A stretch of DNA of 31,311 nt from assembly GCA_937901055.1 (NCBI GenBank), contig CALCGO010000024.1:1-31311 (forward strand), written 5' to 3'. Below the pieces are notes generated by a model. The model saw only the letters and a program-made list of their open reading frames with translations, had not been told where the DNA came from and searched no databases. A program made the translations under genes and the position numbers. This document shows positions 16,538 to 24,498 of the stretch, piece after piece. The stretch is from an uncultured Rhodobacterales bacterium. Its GTDB lineage: Bacteria > Pseudomonadota > Alphaproteobacteria > Rhodobacterales > Rhodobacteraceae. Within the stretch, counting starts at the first letter, position 1. Each line of letters starts with the position of its first letter.

Positions 16538-17598
16538 TACACCCACCCCTGTAGTTCGTTTTCGATGATACCCAGAAGGACACCGATGTGGTCGTCCCGA
16601 TCATTGAGGCACGGGATATAGGTGAAGGTTTCTCCACCGGCTTCTTCAAAGCTTTCGCGGATCTCCTCGTTGATTTCTTCCAGCGTTTCGACGCAGTCGG
16701 CGGAAAATGCGGGGGCTACTATGGCGAGGTTGGTTTTCCCAGCGTTAGCCAGCCGTGCGACTTCTTCGACGGCTGCTGGTCCAACCCATTTCGTTGGGCC
16801 GAATTTTGACTGGAACGCTGTGAGGATGTGGCCGTCATCCCAACCCAATGCCTCCGCCAATAAACGGGTCGTTTTTATGCATTGGCAGTAATATGGATCA
16901 CCCTCCAGAAGGTAGCGCTCCGGGACACCGTGGTAGGACACGACCAGATGGTCCGGTTTGGTGTCCAGCTTTGCGTAACCCTCCCGGATGGAATTGGCCA
17001 ACACTGATATATAGGCCGGGTTGTCGAAATATGCCGGCACAGTTCGAATGGAGGGTTGCCATTTCATCTTCATCAGCGTGCGAAAGGCGTGGTCATTTGC
17101 GGTGGCCGTCGTGGGGGCTGCGTATTGCGGGTAAAGCGGGAAGAAAACGATCTTCTCGCAGCCCTGTTCTTGCAATCGGCGTATCGCGGAGTCAGTTGAC
17201 GGATTGCCGTAACGCATACAGAAATCCACCGCGATATTGTCGCCGTATTTCGCCGTTAACGCGGCATCAATCTTTTCGGTCTGTGCGCGGGTAATGGTTA
17301 ACAGCGGGCTTTCGTCCAGTTCGTTGTTCCAGATGCTGCGATACGCCTCGCCGGATTTTGAGGGTCGCAAGGTTAGTATTATTCCCTGCAATATCGGTTG
17401 CCACTTCCATGTTGGCGCATCAATCACACGTTTATCGGACAGAAATTCACTTAAATATCGGCGCATAGACCAATAATCGGTTCCGTCCGGTGTACCGAGA
17501 TTCACCAAAAGAACCCCGACCTTTGCGCGGGCTATCGGGCCGTGACCGCTCGGGGCGTGGGCAAGGCGGCCTTCGCCAGCGTTAACTAAATCAGACAT
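16537..17598 (-). CDS. hemH: Ferrochelatase
   Basis: Inserts Fe2+ into protoporphyrin IX, the last step of protohaem synthesis, at the inner membrane face. The 353-residue protein has VGVLLVNLGTPDGTDYWSMR near the N-terminus, the catalytic histidine His223 in VVSYHGVPERYL, and the active-site acid Glu304 in SADCVETLEEI. ATG 17598 is chosen for GAGGA five bases upstream; the frame extends 15 codons further into the preceding gene. It overlaps the glycerophosphodiesterase gene by eight bases and its stop overlaps the next small gene. Length is slightly above E. coli HemH (320), mainly from an N-terminal extension of about 25 residues. Confidence 0.97.
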   Translation of the reverse strand: MSDLVNAGEGRLAHAPSGHGPIARAKVGVLLVNLGTPDGTDYWSMRRYLSEFLSDKRVIDAPTWKWQPILQGIILTLRPSKSGEAYRSIWNNELDESPLLTITRAQTEKIDAALTAKYGDNIAVDFCMRYGNPSTDSAIRRLQEQGCEKIVFFPLYPQYAAPTTATANDHAFRTLMKMKWQPSIRTVPAYFDNPAYISVLANSIREGYAKLDTKPDHLVVSYHGVPERYLLEGDPYYCQCIKTTRLLAEALGWDDGHILTAFQSKFGPTKWVGPAAVEEVARLANAGKTNLAIVAPAFSADCVETLEEINEEIRESFEEAGGETFTYIPCLNDRDDHIGVLLGIIENELQGWV

Positions 17599-18379
17599 TT
17601 GCGTCCTCGGGTTGTGAGCGTTTTGCGGGTATATACCCTTCAAACGTGATGTTGTCAGCTATGCGACGCGCTTTTATTTCCTGATCTGGACTTCGGACGG
17701 TCCAACACAGAAGCGGGATTCCGCGATCTTTAATCGCGGATACCGGTGCCGCATCAAGTAAACGGTGATCGTGGGAAATGAAGCAGGCATCAGTTCGATC
17801 AAAATCCGGGATTTGCGCCAGCTCTTCCGCGCGCTTACGAGACAGCATCGGCCAGAACTTGGCGTTGAAATCACAGGTCGTCAGGCCGCGTGGAATGTTT
17901 GGTGCAATCTTTGACATCAGCGCCATAGAATGCGGATTGAACGACATCAGCGCCGCATCGCCCGTGTATTTGGCCATGATTTCGGCGACACGAAGTTCCA
18001 GCCGACCAACATTCGGGCCAAGCGCCCCGTCTTGGTCTTTCAGCTCGATCAACAGTGGCACTTGGCCGTTCACCAGTTCCAGAAGCTCCGGTAAATCCAT
18101 TATCGGGTCGTTGCCGATGTGCAGCCTGATCTGCCTGATTTCTGCCGCGGTACGCATGTGAACCGGACCGGAGTCGGACGTTAAGCGATCCAGCATGTAA
18201 TCGTGAAACACCATCGGCTGACCGTCAGAAGACATCTGAAGGTCAAGCTCGATCCCGTAACCACCTTTAATCGCCGCCTCGAACGAAGGGCGCGAGTTTT
18301 CTTGCACCCCGTTTGCCACATCGTGCATACCACGATGGACAATCGGTTCAGCCAGCAAACTTGGTAGCAGGCTAGGCAA
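17591..18379 (-). CDS. Glycerophosphodiester phosphodiesterase family protein
   Basis: A ~262-residue TIM-barrel enzyme that hydrolyses glycerophosphodiesters to glycerol 3-phosphate and an alcohol. Catalytic features are His15-Arg16 in IVHRGMHD, Glu44 and Asp46 in GIELDLQMSSDG, and His59 in PMVFHDYMLDRLT. LLIELKDQDG carries a further metal ligand. There is no signal peptide, so it is cytoplasmic (UgpQ-like). The start is uncertain: I chose TTG 18379, which overlaps the ridA-like stop and has GAAGG eleven bases upstream; a TTG at 18358 is possible. No ATG fits before the conserved HRG. It overlaps hemH by eight bases. Family call is firm. Confidence 0.88.
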   Translation of the reverse strand: MPSLLPSLLAEPIVHRGMHDVANGVQENSRPSFEAAIKGGYGIELDLQMSSDGQPMVFHDYMLDRLTSDSGPVHMRTAAEIRQIRLHIGNDPIMDLPELLELVNGQVPLLIELKDQDGALGPNVGRLELRVAEIMAKYTGDAALMSFNPHSMALMSKIAPNIPRGLTTCDFNAKFWPMLSRKRAEELAQIPDFDRTDACFISHDHRLLDAAPVSAIKDRGIPLLCWTVRSPDQEIKARRIADNITFEGYIPAKRSQPEDANV

Positions 18380-18836
18380 TCTGGAAGATACCTTCGACTT
18401 CGACCGCCACACCAAGGGGTAGCGACGACGAACCCACGGCCGCACGCGCGTGGCGACCCTGATCGCCGAACACTTCAACCATCAGATCGGACGTACCGTT
18501 AACGACTTTGGGATGGTCCGTGAAATCTTGCGTGGCGTTAACGAAGCCGTTCAACTTGATAACCCGCACCAATCGGTCGAGGTCACCATCACAAGCCGCA
18601 CGAACCTGTGCAATCAGATTGATCCCGCAAAGACGAGCCGCGGCGTATGCATCATCCAGCGAAAACCCGTCGCCGAGCTTGCCTTTGACCAAGCCGTTCG
18701 CATCCATGGAGATTTGACCGGAGATGTAAACCAAATCGCCAACCTGCACGAACGGCACATAGTTGGCAGCAGGCGTCGAGGGATTTGGCAGTTCAATACC
18801 AATTTCGGCAAGGCGGGTTTCGTATTTTCCAGACAT
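18372..18836 (-). CDS. RidA-like (YjgF/UK114) family protein, second copy
   Basis: A 154-residue member of the RidA superfamily, longer than canonical RidA and matching the subgroup with an N-terminal extension (ETRLAEIGIELPNPSTPAANY). The core reads VGDLVYISGQISMDANGLVKG; the closing HARAAVGSSSLPLGVAVEVE carries the conserved arginine of the active site. ATG 18836 has GGAG six bases upstream. It heads an overlapping run with glycerophosphodiesterase, hemH and a small exported protein. Whether it deaminates enamines like RidA is not proven by sequence. It shows only distant similarity to the copy at 8067-8462. Confidence 0.88.
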   Translation of the reverse strand: MSGKYETRLAEIGIELPNPSTPAANYVPFVQVGDLVYISGQISMDANGLVKGKLGDGFSLDDAYAAARLCGINLIAQVRAACDGDLDRLVRVIKLNGFVNATQDFTDHPKVVNGTSDLMVEVFGDQGRHARAAVGSSSLPLGVAVEVEGIFQIA

Positions 18837-18935
18837 GGGATGCTCCATTAACAGATTGATTTCGAAAGGACGCTACAGGGTATTTACGAACAAATAAATC
18901 CGAAAGTTTGCGGGTTCACTTAAGGCCATATGCAC

Positions 18936-18962
18936 AAAAAAACCCCGCCACGAATGGCAGGG
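18936..18962 (-). terminator. Intrinsic terminator after ccrM
   Basis: On the minus strand CCCTGCCA-TTCG-TGGCGGGG forms an 8-bp stem (one T-G) with a stable TTCG loop, followed by seven T residues. It lies about 43 bases after the ccrM stop. A smaller hairpin (ATGTCC/GGACAT, 18972-18987) lies between the two. Confidence 0.93.
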
Positions 18963-19005
18963 TAAGGTGTTATGTCCCTACGGACATCAGGCGGTAAACT
19001 TTGTA

Positions 19006-20112
19006 TCAGTCGCGCATTTCGGCGCGAATTTGTTGGCGTAGCACGTCGATGGGCACTTGCTTGCCCTCGCGCTTAAAGCTCCAATATGTCCAACCATTAC
19101 AGCTTGGCGCGCCTTCCAGCGCGGCGCCGACTTGGTGGATGGACCCACGAGTATCACGTGCGACCAGTGTGCCATCTGCACGAATTTTGGCGCTGTGGCG
19201 GCCGTTAAGCGATTTTAGTTGCTCACCTGGTAACAACATACCGCGTTCGACCAGCTGGCCAAAAGGTACACGTGGTTCAGCCCGTTTGGAGCGGGTGACT
19301 TCGAGCGAAGTGCGGTCGTAGCGACGCGTATTGTCGATACGTTTTTGCGCAACTTTACGGTAGGCTTCTTCGCGCTCAATCCCAATGAAATGGCGACCGA
19401 GTTTTTTCGCAACAGCACCCGTTGTACCTGTCCCAAAGAATGGATCGAGAACAACATCGCCCGGTGAAGTGCTGCCGACCAAAACACGGTGCAGCAAGGA
19501 TTCAGGTTTTTGGGTTGGATGCGCCTTCTGGCCTTCGTCGTTTTTCAGACGCTCGTTGCCATTGCAAATTGGTAGAACCCAATCGCTACGCATTTGAATG
19601 CCTTCGTTGAGTTCCTTCAAAGCCTCGTAGTTGAACGTATATTTGGAGGCATCGGATTTACCGGCCCAAATCATCGTTTCATGGGCATTGGTCAGGCGTT
19701 TGCCACGAAAGTTCGGCATTGGGTTGGATTTGCGCCAGATAACGTCGTTCAAAATCCAGAATCCCGCGTCTTGCAGTGCTGTGCCAACGCGATAAATATT
19801 GTGGTAGGAGCCGATCACCCAGATCGCACCGTTTGGCTTCAGAATACGGCGCGCAGCCTTTAGCCATTCGCGGGAAAACTTATCATAAGCGGCAAAACTG
19901 GCGAATTGGTCCCACTCGTCGTCGCATGCATCGACCTTGGAATTATCCGGACGGTGTAGCTGACCCTTGAGTTGAAGGTTGTACGGGGGGTCCGCGAAAA
20001 TCAGGTCTACTGAGCCTTCAGGAAGGCTGTTCATGACATCAATGCAGTCGCCTGCAACGATCTGATCTAGCGGAAGCGCGCTACGCGCCTCTGTCTCGTG
20101 TTGTATATTCAT
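19006..20112 (-). CDS. ccrM: Adenine-N6 DNA methyltransferase CcrM (GANTC)
   Basis: Cell-cycle-regulated orphan methyltransferase that methylates adenine in GANTC, controlling expression of replication and division genes in alphaproteobacteria. The 368-residue protein has the catalytic DPPYNLQLKG (residues 41-50) early and the SAM-binding FFGTGTTG (226-233) late, the order of beta-class enzymes. The C-terminal domain (about 283-365: HSAKIRADGTLVA, GSIHQVGAALEGAPSCNGWT) is the extra DNA-recognition domain diagnostic of CcrM. No partner restriction enzyme is nearby. ATG 20112 has GAGG seven bases upstream. It follows rnhB on the same strand and ends with a strong terminator. Its leader has three GANTC sites. 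Confidence 0.97.
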   Translation of the reverse strand: MNIQHETEARSALPLDQIVAGDCIDVMNSLPEGSVDLIFADPPYNLQLKGQLHRPDNSKVDACDDEWDQFASFAAYDKFSREWLKAARRILKPNGAIWVIGSYHNIYRVGTALQDAGFWILNDVIWRKSNPMPNFRGKRLTNAHETMIWAGKSDASKYTFNYEALKELNEGIQMRSDWVLPICNGNERLKNDEGQKAHPTQKPESLLHRVLVGSTSPGDVVLDPFFGTGTTGAVAKKLGRHFIGIEREEAYRKVAQKRIDNTRRYDRTSLEVTRSKRAEPRVPFGQLVERGMLLPGEQLKSLNGRHSAKIRADGTLVARDTRGSIHQVGAALEGAPSCNGWTYWSFKREGKQVPIDVLRQQIRAEMRD

Positions 20113-20209
20113 TTGTCTGCCTCGGACGTATTTTTATATGTTTTTTTGTTACGTCCAAGATGATTCAAAAGTGATTCGCCGTCAATTTCTTTTTGAATCA
20201 ATGACTTAA
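20113..20209 (-). promoter_or_regulatory. ccrM leader with three GANTC sites and an inverted repeat
   Basis: The 97 bases upstream of ccrM hold GANTC sites at 20162-20166, 20173-20177 and 20195-20199. On the minus strand TTGACG then, 16 bases later, TCATCT is a possible promoter, with GANTC sites lying in the spacer and -10. An inverted repeat GGACGTA/TACGTCC (20124-20130 and 20150-20156) with a 19-base AT-rich loop ends directly before the ribosome site. Methylation-sensitive autoregulation of ccrM is known in Caulobacter; its operation here is inference. Confidence 0.6.
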
Positions 20210-20821
20210 TTAATTACCTTGATACAACATCTTGTGTATAGGTTTGAAGCTGACTCTATGGTGTGGGGTGACCCCAAGTTGGTTTAGGCCCTCTTGATGG
20301 GCTTTCACCCCATAACCAGCGTTTCGTTCCCAACCATAGCCCGGAAACTGTTGCGCTAATGTCACCATTATGCGGTCACGTGTCACTTTCGCGATGATCG
20401 AGGCCGCCGCGATGGATACAGACCGCCCATCGCCTTTCACAATCGCCTCTGCATCACAAATCAGGTGAGGTGGAATCTTGTTACCGTCAATCAGGGCGTA
20501 AGCGGGCGGTTGCGGTAGTGCCTCCACCGCCCGGCGCATGGCGAGGAATGTTGCTTGCAGGATATTGATATCATCAATCTCCTGAACAGTAGCTATGCCG
20601 ACGCCAACTTGCGCAACCTCGTTAATCATATCAAACAGCGCATCCCGCCGTTTGGCCGTCAGCTTTTTGGAGTCGTTCAGACCAACTGGGATATCCGCGG
20701 AGTTTAGGATTACCGCGCTGGCAACCACTGGCCCCGCCCACGGCCCACGGCCTGCCTCATCAATCCCGCAGACCGGAGTTTTGTCGCAGGCTTCTTCGAA
20801 GCTGAAATCGGGTATGGCCAT
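20210..20821 (-). CDS. rnhB: Ribonuclease HII
   Basis: Cleaves RNA in RNA-DNA hybrids and removes single ribonucleotides from DNA. The 203-residue protein carries the family motif GIDEAGRGPWAGPVV with metal-binding Asp21 and Glu22, LNDSKKLTAKRR, and Asp112 in LIDGNKIPP. The segment SIAAASIIAKVTRDRIM and the closing HRVSFKPI are also conserved. Length is normal (about 198-210). It lies 97 bases upstream of ccrM on the same strand; a separate ccrM promoter probably lies between them. rnhB-ccrM adjacency is frequent in alphaproteobacteria, from memory. Confidence 0.96.
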   Translation of the reverse strand: MAIPDFSFEEACDKTPVCGIDEAGRGPWAGPVVASAVILNSADIPVGLNDSKKLTAKRRDALFDMINEVAQVGVGIATVQEIDDINILQATFLAMRRAVEALPQPPAYALIDGNKIPPHLICDAEAIVKGDGRSVSIAAASIIAKVTRDRIMVTLAQQFPGYGWERNAGYGVKAHQEGLNQLGVTPHHRVSFKPIHKMLYQGN

Positions 20822-20872
20822 TTGTGTATGACTTTCTGATGAGTGCCAAGATTGTGACTCGCTATAGGAGAC

Positions 20873-21769
20873 TTAAAGCTCGTCAGCAAATTTTTCTTTC
20901 AGGAACTTCAAAAAGGCCTGAACTTTGGCTGTTCTGTGCAGATCCACATGGGTAACCAGCCAGATTATGGTGTTCCAATCCGAACACGCTGGAAATACCC
21001 GCACAAGATCTTCGGTGTTTTCCCCCTCCCAATCCGTTAGGAAACCGATACCTGCGCCCGCGGTGATAGCATCTGCCATGCTACGCATCCGCGTTGATTT
21101 AAACGCTATCATCTCGGGTTTGATATGCCGTTGGACCCATTCAGTGAACGGCGCGCCATTTCTGATTGTGTCGTTCACAACAAACAAGTGGTTCTTGATG
21201 TCTTCTTCATCCAGAATCGGGCCGTGCTTTTCGACATAACTTTTATGAGCGAACAAAGACATCGGCAGACTGTATAAAGGTTGCGCAACATTGTCGGGTT
21301 CTTGCGGTTTTCGCCCCGCACGCAGGGCAACATGCGCTTCGCCGTATTCCAATTTCAAACGCCGTTCATCTTCAATTAACGATATACGGATATCAGGGTG
21401 GCGTTGCTGGAACTCGACAAACATCGGCGTGAATAGCGGCGACAGTCCGCTGAGGATCGTTACGACCAAATCTCCGCTGACGGTGGCACTTTTTCCGCGT
21501 AGGCGGCCTGCCAATTGCGCGAATTGATCTTCTGTAGCCGCCGAGACCTGCATCAAATCCCGCCCTGCTTCCGTTGGGACGTATCCGCGTGGGTGACGGT
21601 GAAACAACTTACATTCCAGTTGCGCCTCGAGCGTATCTATATGACGAATGACGGTGGCATGGTGCACACCCAAAACGTTCGCAGCCGCGCTTAGCGTTCC
21701 AAGGCGCGCGACATGATATGCCGTGCGTATTTCGCTCCAATTGGTCAATGTGTTGTGATGTGCGTTCAT
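20873..21769 (-). CDS. LysR-family transcriptional regulator
   Basis: A 298-residue LysR-type regulator: an N-terminal winged helix (YHVARLGTLSAAANVLGVHHATVIRHIDTLEAQL, given here by ends YHVARLG and HIDTLEAQL, residues ~18-50), then RHPRGYVPTEAGRDLM and a periplasmic-binding-protein-like effector domain. ATG 21769 gives a usual length but has no clear Shine-Dalgarno sequence; an ATG two codons upstream is an alternative. It is divergent from the azoR-like gene, 85 bases away, with a perfect palindrome touching its start codon. By the usual LysR arrangement it probably controls itself and azoR. The effector is unknown. Confidence 0.9.
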   Translation of the reverse strand: MNAHHNTLTNWSEIRTAYHVARLGTLSAAANVLGVHHATVIRHIDTLEAQLECKLFHRHPRGYVPTEAGRDLMQVSAATEDQFAQLAGRLRGKSATVSGDLVVTILSGLSPLFTPMFVEFQQRHPDIRISLIEDERRLKLEYGEAHVALRAGRKPQEPDNVAQPLYSLPMSLFAHKSYVEKHGPILDEEDIKNHLFVVNDTIRNGAPFTEWVQRHIKPEMIAFKSTRMRSMADAITAGAGIGFLTDWEGENTEDLVRVFPACSDWNTIIWLVTHVDLHRTAKVQAFLKFLKEKFADEL

Positions 21770-21785
21770 GCACATATCTTGTGCA
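21769..21785. promoter_or_regulatory. Palindromic operator candidate between lysR-type and azoR genes
   Basis: TGCACA-TATCT-TGTGCA is a perfect 6-5-6 inverted repeat. It ends on the first base of the regulator's start codon and lies 69 bases upstream of the azoR ATG, a fitting place for a LysR site repressing its own gene and activating the neighbour. Confidence 0.55.
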
Positions 21786-21854
21786 CAAATTCGCCTTATG
21801 TTCAATAATTTTCTATCTATATCGAAAACACATAAACATAACCCGGAGATAATC

Positions 21855-22466
21855 ATGACTACTTTGAACATTCTAAAAATCGAAAGCTCTGCGCGTCAGA
21901 ACGGATCGGTATCACGCCAACTGACCGAGCGTTTGATCGCGCGGATCACCAGCACGTCCGAAACATCCGTGGTAGAGCGCGACGTTGCCGCCGGACTACC
22001 TATTGTTAGCGAGGGCTGGATCGGAAGCAATTTCACCCCGAAGGATGAGCGAAACGATGATCAGGCCGCCTTGCTTGAGTTGTCCGACCAACTGATTGGT
22101 GAACTACGTATCGCCGACGTTTTGGTTATTGGTATGCCGATTTATAACTTTGGAATGCCCGCAGCGCTGAAATCCTGGATTGATCTAATCTGTCGGGCTG
22201 GCGAAACATTTCACTACACGGAAACCGGTCCTGAGGGATTGTTGCAAGGCAAGCGCGCTATTGTAACCGTCGCGTCCGGCGGCGTGCCGGTTGGCTCTCC
22301 GATGGATCACGCAACCACGTATCTGACGCAGGTTCTGGGTTTCGTCGGGATTACCGATGTTACATACGTGTCGGCCACAGGCCTTGCGATGGACCCTGAT
22401 GCGGCGATGAAATCTGCCGAAGACGCGATTGATGCCCTAGATGTTAACAGCGTTCAGGCCGCATAA
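21855..22466 (+). CDS. azoR: FMN-dependent NADH:quinone oxidoreductase/azoreductase
   Basis: A 203-residue flavodoxin-fold enzyme that reduces quinones, and azo compounds in vitro, by two-electron transfer from NADH through FMN, limiting quinone redox stress. FMN-binding segments are SSARQNGSVSR (residues 11-21) and MPIYNFGMPAALKSWID (94-110); VTVASGGVPVG matches the third loop. The size equals E. coli AzoR (201). ATG 21855 has CGGAG six bases upstream; the longer frame reaches into the divergent regulator. It is transcribed away from a LysR gene with a shared palindromic operator. Family assignment is strong; the natural substrate is not visible. Confidence 0.93.
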   Translation: MTTLNILKIESSARQNGSVSRQLTERLIARITSTSETSVVERDVAAGLPIVSEGWIGSNFTPKDERNDDQAALLELSDQLIGELRIADVLVIGMPIYNFGMPAALKSWIDLICRAGETFHYTETGPEGLLQGKRAIVTVASGGVPVGSPMDHATTYLTQVLGFVGITDVTYVSATGLAMDPDAAMKSAEDAIDALDVNSVQAA

Positions 22467-22664
22467 ACACGAAACCATCGCCCGGCCAACGATCAAATGA
22501 TGGTGGCCGAGTTTGACACCCAGAAACATAAATACGACCGCTCCAATCGACGCATACCCAGCGCAATGGCGCCTAGTTAGGAGCATAACCGGACTTTCCT
22601 GCTCAAATTTCATTGATTGATTGAAAGTTACTGTGTATCCAACACAAAAATTTGGAGAATGACC

Positions 22665-23282
22665 GTGGAACAAAGTGCAATTGGTAAATTTGTGGGCACA
22701 CACCGGATAAATCTTTTGAGATTGTCTTTCGTGATTGCTGTGCCGTTGTTACTATTCTCCAAGTCGGTTTGGGACACCGGAAACTGGATTTCAGAGACCG
22801 TAGACATGATAGGATTGTTTCTGATCATTACTGCGGTCTTAGGGCGGTTTTGGGCAATTATTTATATTGGTGGCCGCAAGAGCAATTTGGTATTCCAAGA
22901 TGGACCGTATTCTATCGCCCGCCACCCTTTGTATCTGTTTTCGACAATCGGGACAGTAGGCTTTGGCCTGATGATGGGCAGCATTGTTCTTACGGTATTG
23001 CTGGCTGGCGTTACATTTCTAATTCTTAATTCGACCGCAGAACAAGAAGAACAGTTTCTGCGTACAACATACGGCAGCGATTACGATGAATATGCCGCCA
23101 GAGTCCCTCGGATCATTCCAAACTTTTCCTTGTTCGAAACGGAAAAGACATCCACATTTTCGATCGGTGAACTACGGGCCAATATGTTTGATGCCTTGGT
23201 TTTCCTTGCCTTCATACCGCTATCTGAAGTGTTGGAAATCGTTAAGAGATTGGAAGTCCTCCCGACCTTTCCATTGTTTTGA
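22665..23282 (+). CDS. Membrane methyltransferase of the ICMT/PEMT family
   Basis: A ~205-residue integral membrane protein with hydrophobic segments near residues 20-35, 50-68 and 100-125. The family signature is present: GRKSNLVFQDGPYSIARHPLY, then EQEEQFLRTTYGSDYDEY and RVPRIIP, the SAM-binding pattern of isoprenylcysteine carboxyl and phospholipid N-methyltransferases. Bacterial members have mostly unknown substrates. I prefer GTG 22665, seven bases after GGAG; the ATG at 22659 sits too close to that site. The C-terminal ~40 residues (DALVFLAFIPLSEVLEIVKR) add another hydrophobic stretch. It follows azoR after 198 bases and precedes a tRNA on the other strand. Confidence 0.85.
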   Translation: MEQSAIGKFVGTHRINLLRLSFVIAVPLLLFSKSVWDTGNWISETVDMIGLFLIITAVLGRFWAIIYIGGRKSNLVFQDGPYSIARHPLYLFSTIGTVGFGLMMGSIVLTVLLAGVTFLILNSTAEQEEQFLRTTYGSDYDEYAARVPRIIPNFSLFETEKTSTFSIGELRANMFDALVFLAFIPLSEVLEIVKRLEVLPTFPLF

Positions 23283-23480
23283 TAGTCCCGAAATTACCTG
23301 CAATTGCTTTTTGACCTCGACCCCGGTGAAAAGGGTCTGCGGCATGAATCAGGAGAGTTTCTGTGGCTGAACATGGTAGGAGCAGCAGGCTGATATTGAT
23401 CTATGCTCAAAGACAAGACACCCTTGTTTCTTGACTTAATAACGAATTTCAAAGCACTACCGCAGCATAATATTGAGAAA

Positions 23481-23557
<77 letters not shown>

Positions 23558-23784
23558 TGATGCGTATCAATGCTTTGGGTTGTTTATAAATTATTAGGAC
23601 GGGTTAACAGGTGATTTTCTGCCTTTATTGACAAATAATGACACAATGAATCCTTAATTTTTCCCAAAACTAGTCACACTAATCCATATATTTTAAGGTG
23701 CGAACAGGTCGGTGATAGGTTTTTTGACCAGTAACCAGTGCTTCATCGCATATTTGTGGTGCTTCTTTAGTTCTACAATTGGAA

Positions 23785-23830
23785 GCTAGCCGTACGTTGT
23801 AGCCCCTATTTATAGGTACGTACGGCTAGC
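23785..23830. repeat. 13-bp perfect inverted repeat at end of DUF2161 gene
   Basis: GCTAGCCGTACGT (23785-23797) and its exact complement ACGTACGGCTAGC (23818-23830) flank a 20-base loop that itself holds CCTA-TTTA-TAGG. The hairpin spans the DUF2161 stop codon. No T-tract follows on the minus strand, so it is not a standard intrinsic terminator; it may be an mRNA-stabilising or Rho-assisted 3' end or a small element remnant. Confidence 0.8.
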
Positions 23831-24498
23831 GCCTCCACTATTTCGCTGTAGGTGTTCAACGCGGCGTGCCCCTTTGGTCCAATCGAATAGATGCCGCGCT
23901 CTAAGCGAATAAACCAGCCGTAATAGTTCTTTTGCAATATTGAGGGTGCCTTTGGTATTGTAAGTGATTTAGCCAAGCTCGACGGTGCATTCGGTCCCGC
24001 TTTCAGGGCTACCGCGATCCGCAAAGCGTCCTGGCGATACGCCGTAATGATCGCTCGGCGCGATTGTCCGCCTGTGTTTGGATCACCGACGCGACGCTGA
24101 AATTCCAGCAACAAAGCTGCCTTTCTTTTGGCGAGCTTGTGAATTTTGTGCGTGCCCGGGTCCGTATGCACAACAACCATACCTTGCCCCGAACCAAACC
24201 GAACCGAAATCAACCCGAGTCCCAGCCGCCTGCAAATCTTGACCGCATCCTTTGATCGTGTGGTCCAAGCCTTGCCTTTGCCCGCTGGGACCGCAACGTA
24301 AACTGCGTCGGTAATCCTTTGACGTGCAATTCCCTGCATCAACAAGTCGAGTGACAGTGACAGCTTTAGTTCTACAATCACAGGAGGGTCACTTTCGCGA
24401 ATTGCCACGAGGTCGCAATCAGTGACCTCGGCTTTAACCTCGTATCCTTGCTGCTCAAAAAAAGCCTTAACTGGTGCGTAAAGGTCGGTTTCCTTCAT
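23806..24498 (-). CDS. DUF2161 family, putative PD-(D/E)XK nuclease-fold protein
   Basis: A 230-residue protein starting MKETDLYAPVKAFFEQQGYE. Its N-terminal half looks like a PD-(D/E)XK nuclease core: Asp29 in TDCDLVAIR followed by PPVIVELKLSLS with Glu43 and Lys45, then a helix LDLLMQGIARQRITDAVYVAV. This matches what I recall of DUF2161, a family annotated as putative PD-(D/E)XK phosphodiesterase. The C-terminal part (KAPSILQKNYYGWFIRLERGIYSI) resembles a small winged-helix. ATG 24498 is favoured by family N-termini; a TTG 16 codons upstream is possible and neither has a strong ribosome site. It is monocistronic, with a 13-bp hairpin at its end. Function is unknown. Confidence 0.8.
   Translation of the reverse strand: MKETDLYAPVKAFFEQQGYEVKAEVTDCDLVAIRESDPPVIVELKLSLSLDLLMQGIARQRITDAVYVAVPAGKGKAWTTRSKDAVKICRRLGLGLISVRFGSGQGMVVVHTDPGTHKIHKLAKRKAALLLEFQRRVGDPNTGGQSRRAIITAYRQDALRIAVALKAGPNAPSSLAKSLTIPKAPSILQKNYYGWFIRLERGIYSIGPKGHAALNTYSEIVEALAVRTYK

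Noticed and set aside
19006..20821. Restriction-modification system around the methyltransferase
   Set aside because: The enzyme has the CcrM-specific C-terminal domain and its neighbours are rnhB and a ridA-like gene; no restriction endonuclease is adjacent.
22437..22703. 88-codon minus-strand frame with a hydrophobic stretch between azoR and the methyltransferase gene
   Set aside because: Overlaps both neighbouring genes, has no ribosome site and no conserved motif; the hydrophobic run could be chance.
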